Below are positions 11,409-20,757 of a stretch of DNA of 33,155 bases, piece by piece (the first letter of the stretch is position 1; each line of letters starts with the position of its first letter). A program made the translations under genes and the position numbers. The DNA lies in the NCBI GenBank assembly GCA_900088475.1, contig FLMG01004041.1, forward strand, positions 1-33,155. The letters are read 5' to 3'. The notes under the pieces were generated by a model that did no database searches, was not told the origin of the DNA, and saw only the letters and a list, made by a program, of their open reading frames with translations. Source of the stretch: Hyphochytrium catenoides. Its lineage: Eukaryota; Sar; Hyphochytriomycetes; Hyphochytriales; Hyphochytriaceae.

Positions 11409-11652
11409 GGTTTCCTTGGTTTACAGATGAGATAGCAGGCAACCTTCAGCACAGACGTCAGGCCGGAGATAAAGAGACTCTGAGATGCACCGCGTGCCTC
11501 TAGATGCTTCCCCTATCCTTCTCGCTCCTTCCTCTCATTGTCCAGGCTTCACCTACTGCCGCAACGTTGGTCTTTCTCTCCGCATTTATATTCTCCCCCT
11601 GCTCTCTCTCTTTTCTCTATTCTACTCCTCTCCCAGTCACTCTCCTCCCCCC

Positions 11653-11679
11653 NNNNNNNNNNNNNNNNNNNNNNNNNNN
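11653..11679. other. Assembly gap (27 N)
   Basis: A run of 27 N interrupts the pyrimidine-rich microsatellite. The repeat is probably longer than shown, so distances across it are unreliable. Confidence 0.98.
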
Positions 11680-11797
11680 TCTCTCTCCCCCCCTCTCGCT
11701 CTCTCTCTCTCTCTCTCTCTCTGTCTGTCTGTCTGTCTGTCTATCTGTCTGTCTGTCTCTCTCGCTCTCTCTCTCGCTCTCTCTCTCGCTCTCTCTA
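11680..11797. repeat. CT / CTGT / CTCG microsatellite
   Basis: Compound simple repeat on the plus strand: (CT)n, then about ten CTGT units with one CTAT variant, then (CTCTCTCG)n. The C/T tract also continues on the other side of the N gap. Confidence 0.95.
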
Positions 11798-12541
11798 TGC
11801 CGGGCCCTAAGCCTTGCTATCAGTCTCTGTCGGGTTTCCATATCATCTCTCCTGCCTTTGAAGATTGCTTGCTTTTCTTCCTAGTTCTCTCCCTCCAAGG
11901 CCGTTACTAGCCCCATCCAGAACTACCCCAGGATCATGCCCGAATTTAGGCCATCATGACGAAAGTAACTCAGGTTCTCTCTTTGTTCTGCGAATCTTCC
12001 TGCCTGCCTTCCCTTGCTTCTTCAACCTTCAAGGTCCTCAGCTCACCCGCTGCGGGCCAGCGTGCGAGCGACAGGGACATGAGCTGCAGATAGACAGACC
12101 ATCCAGCACCACCAACAGCAAGCAAAGCAGCATCAGCACCATCACCACCAGTGGGAACACCTGCAGCGGCACCAACAGCAGCTAAACACCATCAGCAGCG
12201 CACCATCAGCTGCTCAAGGATAGCAGCGGCCAGCGGCGGTACCCTGAAAAAGAGCGGCTGCAGCGGTCTCTCTCTGTTCACTCCTCAGTGTTGAGGCACC
12301 TGAGTCCTGTAAGTGGGCCATCCTTTCTTGGTTCCTACTTTTGTTCTCTCACCCATGTGCGTGCGTGGTCCCCCATAAGCCAAAGCCTAACGCCAGCGCT
12401 ACTTCATCCCTCGCATGTATGCATCCCATCTCTCCTTGACTGAAGAAGTAATGAAGGGGAGAAAGCTTTAAGCCCTGTCAGGGCCTCCATCAGCGGGAAG
12501 CAGCATTTTTTGTAGGACCCCAGAAGGCCTCCTTAACGACG

Positions 12542-14220
12542 ATGGAGAAGCTTGAAGAGGACTCGAGCAAGCTCAAGAAGAAGCGCAAACAATTGAGCAC
12601 TGCCACCCTACAGCGCTTGGATGGACTGATCGATGCTGTGTCACGCTTCAAGCGAGCAAAGCTGGGAGGTAAGGAGTCTATGATATGCATGCATCACCGA
12701 TGCAGTTCCGACGAACCAACTCATGGCTTCTGTTACCTTCTTTCAGCAAACGCGCCATGGGGAACCACTACTGAGACCACAGAGCAACTCGAAAGCCTGT
12801 CTGCGGACACTCCCAGCGAGTTCAGCAACCTGATAAAGGGCTATAGGGCCAATGTCTCCAAGTTCACAAAGGCTACGGAGAAGGTCTCTATTGACTCCCT
12901 GTTCTCGGCTTCGGGAGTTCAATCGTCAGCACCTTACTCACGTTCTCTGCTTGTAGCTCCTGGCATCAGATGCAGATCGTGTCTTTCGAGGAGGCGGCCA
13001 CTTGTCCAAGCCGGCCATCACCCAGTGGATTCTGCAGCATTTGACCCAAGAAGGATATTTTGAGACGGCACAAAGACTTGCTGCGGTGGGTTCCTCTTTA
13101 GCAAAATCCACGAGGCTCGCAGGCATGGCTGTGGACTGACACGTAGGTTCTAGGAGACGGGCCAAGAGCCCTCCAATGAACTAATGGAAGAGCTCCAGCA
13201 CCTGTACCGGCTTATTGAAGATATTAGAGTCCGTAAGGATCTGCAACATGCTTTAAGGTAACCTATGTTCACTGTTGAAGATCCACGAGATCGCTGACTG
13301 GTCCTCTAGCTGGGCTCAAGGGCGAAGTAAAGAGCTCCAGCAAATTGGAAGTGATCTGGAATTTGCACTTCATCGGCTGGTGTTTCTTCAGATGGTCACG
13401 CGTGGACGGCCCGTGAAGGAAATCCTAGACTTTGCACAGAAGAGCCTGGGGAACTTCTCCGAAACTCACCTTCAAGGCACGAAAATACTATTACTACTTA
13501 TTGCACAGAATCATGCTTCTAAATTAGCAACCCACAGATATCCAGAAGCTCTTGTGCTGCGTGCTGTTCGTTAACCGGCTTGGAAGCTCCCCGTACGCCT
13601 CGTACACGCAGGAACAGCTATGGGAGGATGCGGAACACCTTCTTCTACGAGATGGCTGCGCTCTACTGAGCCTTCCTTATCCTTCCGCTATCTCCTCTTG
13701 GTAAGAGCTTATCGGCAGACTTCTTTGGTAGCTGATGAGCGGTAGAGGCTAAGGATTCTATCTAGCCTAGAGGCAGGAACCCTGGCCCTGCCAAAAGTGA
13801 CGAAGATGGTGAAAATCATGCCTCTAGAGCAGTGGAAAGCGCTGGATGAACTTCCGGTAAGAGTCTGACCGCAAGAGGTATCGACGTTTGCCCTCAATGC
13901 GGTTACTAAGTCAAGCGGTACTGTCACACACAGGTAGACGTCCCACTCCCTCAGCGCCTTCAGTTCCATAGCCTCTTCTCTTGTCCTGTCTCTAAGGAGC
14001 TCAGCACCCCAGCCAACCCTCCTGTGTTGCTCCGTTGTGGCCATGTCGTCTGTCGAAGCTGCGTCGATAGATTCTTGAAAAACTCCTCCAGGTGGGGTCT
14101 GATGATGAAGGGTAGGAGTGCCGTTTCTAGACATTGATCATTCCATGTTTGAACAGCTTCAAGTGTCCAACGTGCCCTGCAGAGCAAAGCGAGGAATATC
14201 TTCGCGAGATTTGTCTCTAG
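12542..14220 (+). CDS. RMND5/GID2-like RING subunit of the GID/CTLH E3 ubiquitin ligase
   Basis: Nine exons: 12542-12668, 12747-12883, 12957-13085, 13154-13257, 13310-13476, 13538-13700, 13766-13856, 13934-14091, 14157-14220; 379 residues (human RMND5A 391). An N-terminal Lys-rich helix is followed by a LisH-like segment (AITQWILQHLTQEGYFETAQ, before residue 131), a CTLH/CRA region with the hallmark GSDLEFALHRLVFLQ, then ALPKVTKM and the C-terminal RING-like domain. The RING ligands visible are C323, C341, H343, C346, C349, C362 and C365; the second ligand of the first pair is absent (CPVS). The CPTCPAEQ ending is RMND5-like, not MAEA-like. The start is the first in-frame ATG; an upstream coding exon remains possible. 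Intron 5 uses a GC donor. The 3' end lies 7 bp from the next gene. Confidence 0.92.
13477..13537 (+). other. GC-AG intron in the RMND5-like gene
   Basis: The donor CAAG|GCACG and acceptor CCCACAG|ATATCC join in phase 1 to give HLQDIQKLL, matching the conserved DIQ segment of RMND5 proteins. No GT donor nearby preserves the frame. Confidence 0.75.
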
Positions 14221-14227
14221 CTTCCCA
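14221..14227. other. 7-bp convergent junction of RMND5 and the tRNA methyltransferase
   Basis: Only seven bases separate the two stop codons (TAG ending 14220 on plus; TGA at 14230-14228 on minus). Each mRNA's 3' UTR and poly(A) signal must lie inside the other gene's last exon or intron. Confidence 0.85.
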
Positions 14228-15917
14228 TCACTCGGGCTTCTCGTACTTGGCGTGAATCCAGACTCGGAAGCGCGGCTGCTGTTGCTGTCTGTTTATATAC
14301 TGGCGCCTGATGTAGCGATTCTCGACCATTCGCAAGCCCGCTGCGGTACACAGATTATGGAAGTCGTCTGTGGAGTAATATGTGGACCAATGCATTTATC
14401 CGTGATAAGATGAGAAGTTATATGGAGGATGGAGTTAGTCATGAGATAGATCATCAGGACAGATGATGGGCTTGACGATCTACGAGCAAGGCTCACAAAC
14501 GCACCAGTCGTGAAGTAGTACGCCCGAGTGCCGTCTTGTCTGACGTAGAAGTTATCCTCTAGCTTATGCCCAGGACTGAACCGCAGCTGGGCCTGGTCGT
14601 ACCGCCCATAGTCTCGAAAGAGGAGTCTCGCACCTGGCTTCATTGCCTGGGGCACAGGAAGATAAGCAGTTTAAAAGGAAGGCAGTCGCAATGACGAAAA
14701 AGTTACGAGGGTCGTTTGATATAAGCTTTACCTGGGATAACTTTGTAAGTACGGACTGCATCCTGTTAGGGGCAATGGCCGAGAGACAGAAGAGAAGCAG
14801 GACAAGGTCAACCTTTTCCTTAACAACAGCGGAAGGCAGCGGGTCGGCGGTAATGTCGCAAACGAAGGCATGGCACCTGCCCTGACGATACAGCTCATGA
14901 GCCTGCAACGATAGAGATTCAACCCCTTCATCAGTTCACCATCATCCTTGAAAAGCAGCAAGGCCAGCAAAATCTATGAGCATTACCTTGACGAAGGATA
15001 TGGCTTGTGGCGCAAAGTCTAAGGCAAAGACTGTCAAGTTGGGATTGTGTTCAAGCAAAGGAAAAGCGGCATTGCCGACTCCACATCCTACTTCGAGAAG
15101 CGTCTTGGCCTGCAGTTCGACGTGCCGATGAGCAGCAAATTGCTAGGTCAGGGAGCTACGGAATAGAAGCGAAGAAATAGCTAGAGCTACTTGCCTGCGA
15201 GGTCGGGTTCCCCTCGTGGTCTTTCGAGCAGTCTAGCTCAGGAAACTCCAAATGTAAATAGTGCCTAGCGCAGAAATAGGTCGGTCAGCTTGCCCTTCAG
15301 AGCAGGAGAAGACAAGACGCTAAGTAGTTCCACCTGTCTTTATAGAAGTTTGTTTTGTTTCGACGATAGAAGAGGTTCCACTGTTTGCTTGCCTCACGCT
15401 CTAGTTTCTCTGAAGGATGCAGTTAGTTCAACAGCAGTCCCCCTAAGCTTCAAGATGATCAGAGACTAATAACATCGTGCCGGAAGCTCTCATGTCGAAG
15501 AGGGACTAGAAGAATCGCGCGGAAGTGCTCACCTCGCCAGAACTTGTCAAGAGTCTTAGTATCCTTTTGCAGCAGGTCCTGGGCTGCCTTCTCCCGCTCT
15601 TCAGTCCAAGCATCCTCTATCCAATGGTCTTCCATTGCAGGAGTAATAAGCTCGACTTGAGACCGCTTCGCAACATCCAGGACGCGTAAGTTTCTTTCCT
15701 TCTGAAGCTTTGAGGGACCTGGGATCAAAGACTCAGGCGGCGGCGGAGGCGCGAGGCTTGTTGGGGCACTCGAAGGTCCTTGTTCAATACTAGGGTTGGG
15801 CCAGAATCGAGAAGATTCTAGCACGGACGTGGCCTGGGCATACCAAGGAAGCAGAACTGAGAACTCATCGAGAACAACAGAGGCGTTCTCCTGGTACAAT
15901 CCGATCGGGACAGTCAT
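14228..15917 (-). CDS. METTL2/6/8-family tRNA N3-methylcytidine methyltransferase
   Basis: SAM-dependent enzyme expected to make m3C at position 32 of tRNA anticodon loops. Seven exons: 15917-15533, 15409-15334, 15264-15195, 15142-14987, 14902-14732, 14646-14505, 14367-14228; 379 residues. Visible signatures: [20 protein letters not shown], which precedes the Rossmann domain; SAM motif [20 protein letters not shown] (192-210); [30 protein letters not shown] followed by [20 protein letters not shown]; and the C-terminal [12 protein letters not shown]. The front part looks more like METTL6 and the last exon more like METTL2/8, so I do not assign a member. Residues 1-128 are poorly conserved and Pro-rich; a separate open frame upstream (16200-16003) does not splice into it in phase. 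Intron 3 is GC-AG. Confidence 0.92.
15143..15194 (-). other. GC-AG intron in the tRNA methyltransferase gene
   Basis: The donor is CGCAG|GCAAGT, the textbook GC-AG consensus, and the acceptor CCTAG|CAATTT. The 52-bp intron keeps phase 0. The GT at GCAA|GTAGCT would break the frame before the SAM-binding motif. Confidence 0.8.
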
Positions 15918-16888
15918 GGCTGCGTAAGCCTGTCTTATAATACCTCAAGCGTTTAATGATCAGCCGTGTCACACTACTACCCACTTGAGCGCGTATGCGT
16001 TATCATAGCAGTCGGCACTTATAGCACCTGCATAGGAAGCTGACGTCGGGAGAATACTCTGGACTTGCCAGAAGATTATAAAGAGAGTTGAGCTGCTGCT
16101 CCTTGCGGCCAAGAGTCAATGTATTTGCTGAATAGCTCTGGTCGGATGATGCGAAGCTCAACAACACCCGCAGCCCCCACCACTGCCGATCTGCCATCAT
16201 CCTCGCATCTTAGTTATCAACCATGCTGCCTTTAAAGTTATCACTGATTGCGGGTGGGGCACTGGGGCGGATGGGCATCAGAAGTGCATGAGCCATTTGG
16301 CCGTAGTTATACCTCACCACGGTGCTGGGTGGGTCGTCACAGAGTGGGTTAAGGAAGGGGAGGAGTCTGGCTCGGGTTTCTTCCTATCTTGGAAGGTGAA
16401 AGGGCTTGACACCTTGTGCCTGTCAGTGTAGGAGAGAGATGACTATCTTTCTATTATTGAGAGAGATACCGTACGAGCGAAGAAGAGACAGGAGACCCTA
16501 CATGCGAAACAGAGGTTTACACAAGATGTGGCGAGAGCAACGTAAAAGACATAAGGCGCTACGCAGACAGAGCACAGAGATAGATATGAGCGGGTAACAG
16601 GTGTATGGGGTATTTTATACCTCCAGACTGGGCTGTGCTGTGCTGTGCTGTGTGCTTGTGCTGGGCTGAGTGATCGCAGTCATTGATGCGCAACGAAAGC
16701 TCTGCAGTGGTGCTTGACGCGCTCTTCTCTCTTGCAGCCTCTTGCGTTTCCAGGAGTCAGGATTCAGAACGCCTGCCTGAGACTCTTGCAGCACCTTCTC
16801 AGCTTGCCGATATCTTCTAATCGGCTTCACCTCTCGCACTTTTCAAAAGCAAGTCTTGGCGGCGCCCCTTAGGTGGGTCGGGCAATAG
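15918..16888. other. Divergent intergenic region
   Basis: About 0.97 kb between the methyltransferase start and the first clear frame of kinase 2. It must contain both promoters and probably the missing first exon of kinase 2. Two unassigned open frames occur (minus 16200-16003; plus 16406-16597, very basic); neither splices in phase to a neighbour. A GCTGT pentanucleotide repeat lies at 16631-16654. Confidence 0.45.
16631..16654. repeat. GCTGT pentanucleotide microsatellite
   Basis: About four to five copies of GCTGT in the plus strand, followed by degenerate TGTGCT units up to about 16668. It sits in the presumed 5' region of kinase 2. Confidence 0.7.
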
Positions 16889-18576
16889 AGGAGCGTGGAC
16901 CTTGTCTATACTTCTTTAGACTCCGAAGCTGGGGCTCCCGGATCCAGGACGCCAGGAAACGCAAATGACGATCAGCGTCAGGCAGCTTTACCGGCGGCGG
17001 CGTCAAATAGTCGTGCACCTCCAGCTCCCCCGTCTTCCACCTCCTCCAGCTCGCGAGGTGTTGTCTCGGGAGGGCCTCGTTCGGGCCAACCTGCTAGCGT
17101 AGCGTCTGTAACGAATGCGCTTGATAAAGCCAAGCTCGATGACTCCGATTGTAAGCGCTATCTCACTTGACTCTATCGCTTTGAGGACTAATGAATCAAC
17201 ATAACTTTGTTACTCTTAGCTGACGACGAAGGTGAGGCTGGTGGCCCTGCCTTCAGAGCTGAGATTGATGTCAGTACGGCTCTGAAGCACGACCCCAAAA
17301 AGAAGATATCTATCGAGGACTTCGATCTTCTCAAGGTGCTGGGCCAGGGAAGTTTCGGCAAGGTCATGCTAGTCAGGAAAAAGGACACACAAGAAGTGTT
17401 TGCCATGAAGATCTTGAAGAAATCTACTCTTCTAAAGCGTAACCAGCTGCTTCATACTAAGACTGAGCGGTATATCCTTCAGAACATCCGGCATCCTTTC
17501 ATTGTAGCACTGCAGGTAAGTTCTTAAGTTTGTGGTGCAGCTGAAGGCTAGATCCCTACGCTAAGGCCGTATCTGTAGTATGCTTTTCAAACAGAGTCGA
17601 AGCTTTACATGGTTCTAGACTTTATGGGTGGCGGGGAGCTCTTCTTTTGGTTGAAGAAAGAGAGACGCTTCAAGCCAGACAGAGTGCGATTATGGTCCAT
17701 GGAGATCTTGCTAGCGCTAGAAGATCTTCATAGGCGAGACATAATATACAGAGACCTGAAACCTGAGAACATCTTGGTAGGGCTTGATGGACACATCAAG
17801 CTAACTGACTTTGGTCTGGCCAAGGAAGCTGTGACAGGCATAGGCCCAGCAGGTACGCAGCCGAGATCGTGGGTAGAACACAAAGACTTCTCTCACCCGT
17901 TCTTTCCCGCCCTCTTTGATTGCCTTAGGTGGTACAAAAACTTTTGCTGGAACACCGGAATACCTGGCGCCGGAGATTCTCCTCAACAAGGGCCACGGTA
18001 AGGCCGTAGATTGGTGGTCCTTGGGCACACTCATGTATGAGATGCTCGCGGGTCTTCCGCCCTTCTACGACAAAAATGTACAACGGATGTATCAGAAGAT
18101 TATGCATTCGGAACTTAAGTTCCCACCCTTTATGCCCCCAGAAGCTCAGGATTGCATTGGAAAGCTTCTGATTCGGCAGGTATGTAACCGTTTATGGTGA
18201 ACCAAGGTTTAACATATTTAGCTGATGGAATGCTTGCTAAGGTGGAAGAGAGGCTGGGAAGCAAAGGTGGTGGCACTGAAATCCAGACCCATCCATTCTT
18301 TGCTGTGCTGGACGTCAACAAGGTTTTGGCAAGGTTAGTGACTTCGCGACCTCCTTTAGTTTCCTACGTCGCACTCAACTAGTCCTTAGGGAGTATGATC
18401 CTGGATGGAAGCCCCCGCAGGATGATGTCATTGGCAATTTTGATACAGAGTTTACTACGATGCATGTGATGGATACCCCTGTGACAAGCTCTATGAGCGT
18501 AACGGGACAGGAGAAAGTTGCGCAAGCCCTACAGAACTTCACATACGATGGTAGCTCCATTGCACCAAGAGATTAG
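16889..18576 (+). CDS. AGC-family Ser/Thr protein kinase 2 (AKT/S6K-like); start codon not located
   Basis: Paralogue of kinase 1. Exons: in-frame from 16889 (probably 16926) to 17150, then 17220-17515, 17579-17852, 17929-18179, 18242-18333, 18390-18576. About 440-450 residues. A Pro/Ser/Ala-rich N terminus and an acidic stretch precede [19 protein letters not shown] (Gly loop), catalytic Lys in [23 protein letters not shown] in TDFGLAKEA, the activation site in [14 protein letters not shown], a C-tail with KPPQ, a Thr-Pro turn motif (MDTPVTS) and the hydrophobic motif LQNFTYD. A TAG at 16886-16888 precedes the frame and no in-frame ATG occurs before the kinase domain, so an upstream ATG exon is required; I could not place it. 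Three introns match kinase 1 exactly; kinase 1 has seven others and kinase 2 has two of its own. Confidence 0.9.
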
Positions 18577-18690
18577 CTAAGATGGACAGTCATCTATAAC
18601 GCATGTGGAACTGATTGACCAGGGGTCATGATGGTGATCAGTCAACATAGTTCATGCAACTAGTATAAGTTGAAGTTAAATTTGCAACGG
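18577..18690. other. 114-bp convergent 3' junction of kinase 2 and the SHIPPO gene
   Basis: Opposite-strand stop codons flank it. The sequence is A/T-richer than the coding exons; no other feature was seen. Confidence 0.5.
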
Positions 18691-19991
18691 TTAAATCACA
18701 CTGCCGAATTTGGTACGGCCTGACATCGAGGCTGCGGGGGCGCTCTTATAGGAAGATAAGGCCTGCTTGCCAATGGCGTGGTAACGCTTATATGAGCCAG
18801 GACCTGGGTCAGTTATGACGATGGGTAGTTAGGAGGGCGTGCGACGGAGACCTTCAGTTGAAGAAATAGTAGTCATTTACCGGGAACCTCGTCATGGCTC
18901 ATCCTGGAGCCGATTGGTGCGTGATTCCGGCCGGCAACGCTGAAGGAATAGGCAGCTGGCGCACGGATTGAACGGGAAGCAAAGAGAGAGCTAGCAAGTA
19001 AGCACAGTCTGAAGTCAAGTTCGCGAAAAATGGTACGGCCCGAACCTGAGCTCTTCTTGGTAGAGATTGGCTGGGGACCCGTAGCAGTGACAGGTGTCTT
19101 ATATTCTCCTGCAGATAAATACGAGCACACATCAGATTAAGAATATCCAACTTGAGGACCTCTCACATCTACCTGGGCCGACATCGCCAGCTGACTCTAT
19201 CAAGAGAGGTGGCCTTGCACCCGTTCCGAAGGTTGCACAGCCTCCCGATGTCTGGGTCGTGTAACAGATTAGGAGAGTTCATACGGACTGCATGATCACA
19301 CCATAGGGGCATTACCTCCTTTAATAAACCAACTGGCACTTCATAGTCACCCGGACCGGGGGTCTTGCAAGCTTCTTTGGCGGAACTCCATCTTTTCCCT
19401 AGAGGATATGCTGGTGCTCTTGACTCATTGGGATTGACTATCTTGCTGGTATATTGCCCTATATAAATGAGCACAGGGATCGTGTCTCAGACAAAGTTAG
19501 GCGTTAGGTCGTACTCGTGATGCTTGATCACCTGGGCCTGGAAGGTTACTCGCTGCCTTCAAGTTGGCAGTGGATCCAAATTTTTCTCTTCCCCTTACAG
19601 AAAAGGACGGTGCCGATTTCTTTGTGCTATCAACCGAGGCTCCTATCGTCGATGGAACCGGATACTGCCCTGGACCCTGAGGGTCAGACATGTCAGCCAA
19701 TTAATCCGCTGAGAAGGGCCATGGTTTTCTCGAGACACATACCGGTACATCTCTCCCTCGAGGTTCCAGAGGTGGACGCGTGGATGTCCCAAAGCCTAGG
19801 GGACAGAGCGTGACGAGTTATTGGGGCACTATCAGCTTGAAGCTTAACCTCCAAGACAACTTACTAATGGATGGTGATGTCTTCTTGGTGGAGTCATGCT
19901 GCGGTCCCACTGAGCTCTTTATGTCATCAAACCCAATGTATGTGACCATTTTGGACTCAGCCTTAAGAGGGTCGGTGTCATTGTTATCCAT
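18691..19991 (-). CDS. SHIPPO / sperm-tail PG-rich repeat protein (ODF3/CIMAP-like)
   Basis: Proteins of this family bind axonemal or cortical microtubules, in several cases from inside the lumen. Seven exons: 19991-19865, 19795-19743, 19676-19532, 19458-19316, 19251-19173, 19108-18881, 18803-18691; 295 residues. Five PG-rich motifs are visible: GPGQYPVPSTIG, PGPGQYTSK, TPGPGDYEVPVG, VGPGEYKTPV and PGPGSYKRYHAIG. Between them run the usual linkers (DSTKKTSPSISFGTS, DSTKKSAPSFSV, ISTKKSSGSGRTIF, SYKSAPAASMSG). Several introns cut the repeats at the same place, inside the Pro-Gly pair in phase 1. The start is the first ATG giving a plausible opening (MDNNDTDPLKAESK); the same frame stays open about 70 bp further upstream to an acceptor-like CACTAG, so more N-terminal exons are possible. 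Confidence 0.88.
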
Positions 19992-20757
19992 CTTCCCGAC
20001 GGCCCGAAGCTGGCCTTGGGTCTGCTCAAGGGTTCCGACTTTAAACTAGTGCTTTCAAGGACTGCAATAGGAGATTCTCTGCCCGCAAGAGAACCAAGAC
20101 GGTTCGTTCTCTCTTCCTGGAGACTTTCGTGCACGAAAGCCTCCCTTCAGAGTTCCAAACGCCCTACTTTCTGATGTCTCACCTAGTTGAATCTGGTTCG
20201 CAACTCTGCGCTTCGTATTGCTCTTGAGCTCCCTAGCGCGGCGCGGAAGCTCTCAATCATTCTTCCCTACATCCACATCACTTTCATGCTGTCAATGCGA
20301 AGGCGGCCGCCTTCCTTCAGACCCGAGCGGTGGGAGAGAAGAGGAGGTGAAGAAGCCCACAGATGCAGATGACCTTCAATAAGGAGGTTAGCGGCTACTG
20401 ATGCAGAACAATGTAACGCCAAAATGTGATAATCAAATTGAGGTAACTAGTTGTGAAAGCTCTGCTCCATCATCGACCATCAACTATCCGAAAGCTGGTT
20501 GAGCTTCTTCTGAGGGAAGGCTGAGGACTGAAGACTGAAGACTAGGAGAGTCAGAGCGATGACCATTTGAAGCTCTTCAATGTGACATTGGATTCAAATA
20601 TAATAGGACCAACTTCTTACCGCTTCGTGTCCGTCAGCAGACGTCTGTATGAGACAGCGGAAGCAGTGCTCCGCCTTGGGCCGCTCTGCGGGCCACCGCT
20701 GTCGCCGAGGCAAGAGGGATATGCTGCTCCGGCCCTTTCGAAGGGGCCCAAAAGACC
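19992..20757. other. Divergent intergenic region between SHIPPO and METTL23-like genes
   Basis: 0.77 kb, the shortest divergent spacer in the cluster. On the minus strand, 20134-19992 stays open in two frames and may hold an unrecognised SHIPPO 5' exon; a good donor (CTAG|GTGAGA) lies near 20183. A short gactgaa direct repeat occurs at about 20526-20541. No other gene was seen. Confidence 0.45.

Larger units (their letters stand above)
11409..12541. other. Divergent intergenic region with microsatellite, assembly gap and Gln/His-codon-rich stretch
   Basis: 1.13 kb between the DRC2 and RMND5 starts. It holds CT and CTGT microsatellites broken by 27 N, a CAG/CAC/CAT-rich stretch at about 12095-12240, and an open plus-strand segment ending at a strong donor (GTAAGT at 12309). 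That donor is in phase with an acceptor at 12523 that would extend RMND5 upstream; no ATG for such an exon was found. Confidence 0.5.

Noticed and set aside
11485-11910. Several 90-140-codon open frames around the N gap
   Set aside because: They translate CT/CTGT microsatellite (Ser/Leu repeats) and span the unknown bases; low complexity explains them.
12884-12956. Reading through as coding sequence after FTKATEK in RMND5
   Set aside because: Although open, it shifts the downstream LisH segment out of frame; splicing GTCTCT...TTGTAG keeps phase 0 and the conserved domain.
16003-16200. Minus-strand open frame MMADRQWWGLRV... as a first exon of the tRNA methyltransferase
   Set aside because: None of the donors tried joins in phase to the acceptor before the called ATG (15917); the frame breaks each time. 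It may be an upstream ORF or chance.
16406-16597. Basic plus-strand open frame as a first exon of kinase 2
   Set aside because: Its donor (GG|GTAACA) is in the wrong phase for the acceptors before the kinase 2 frame.
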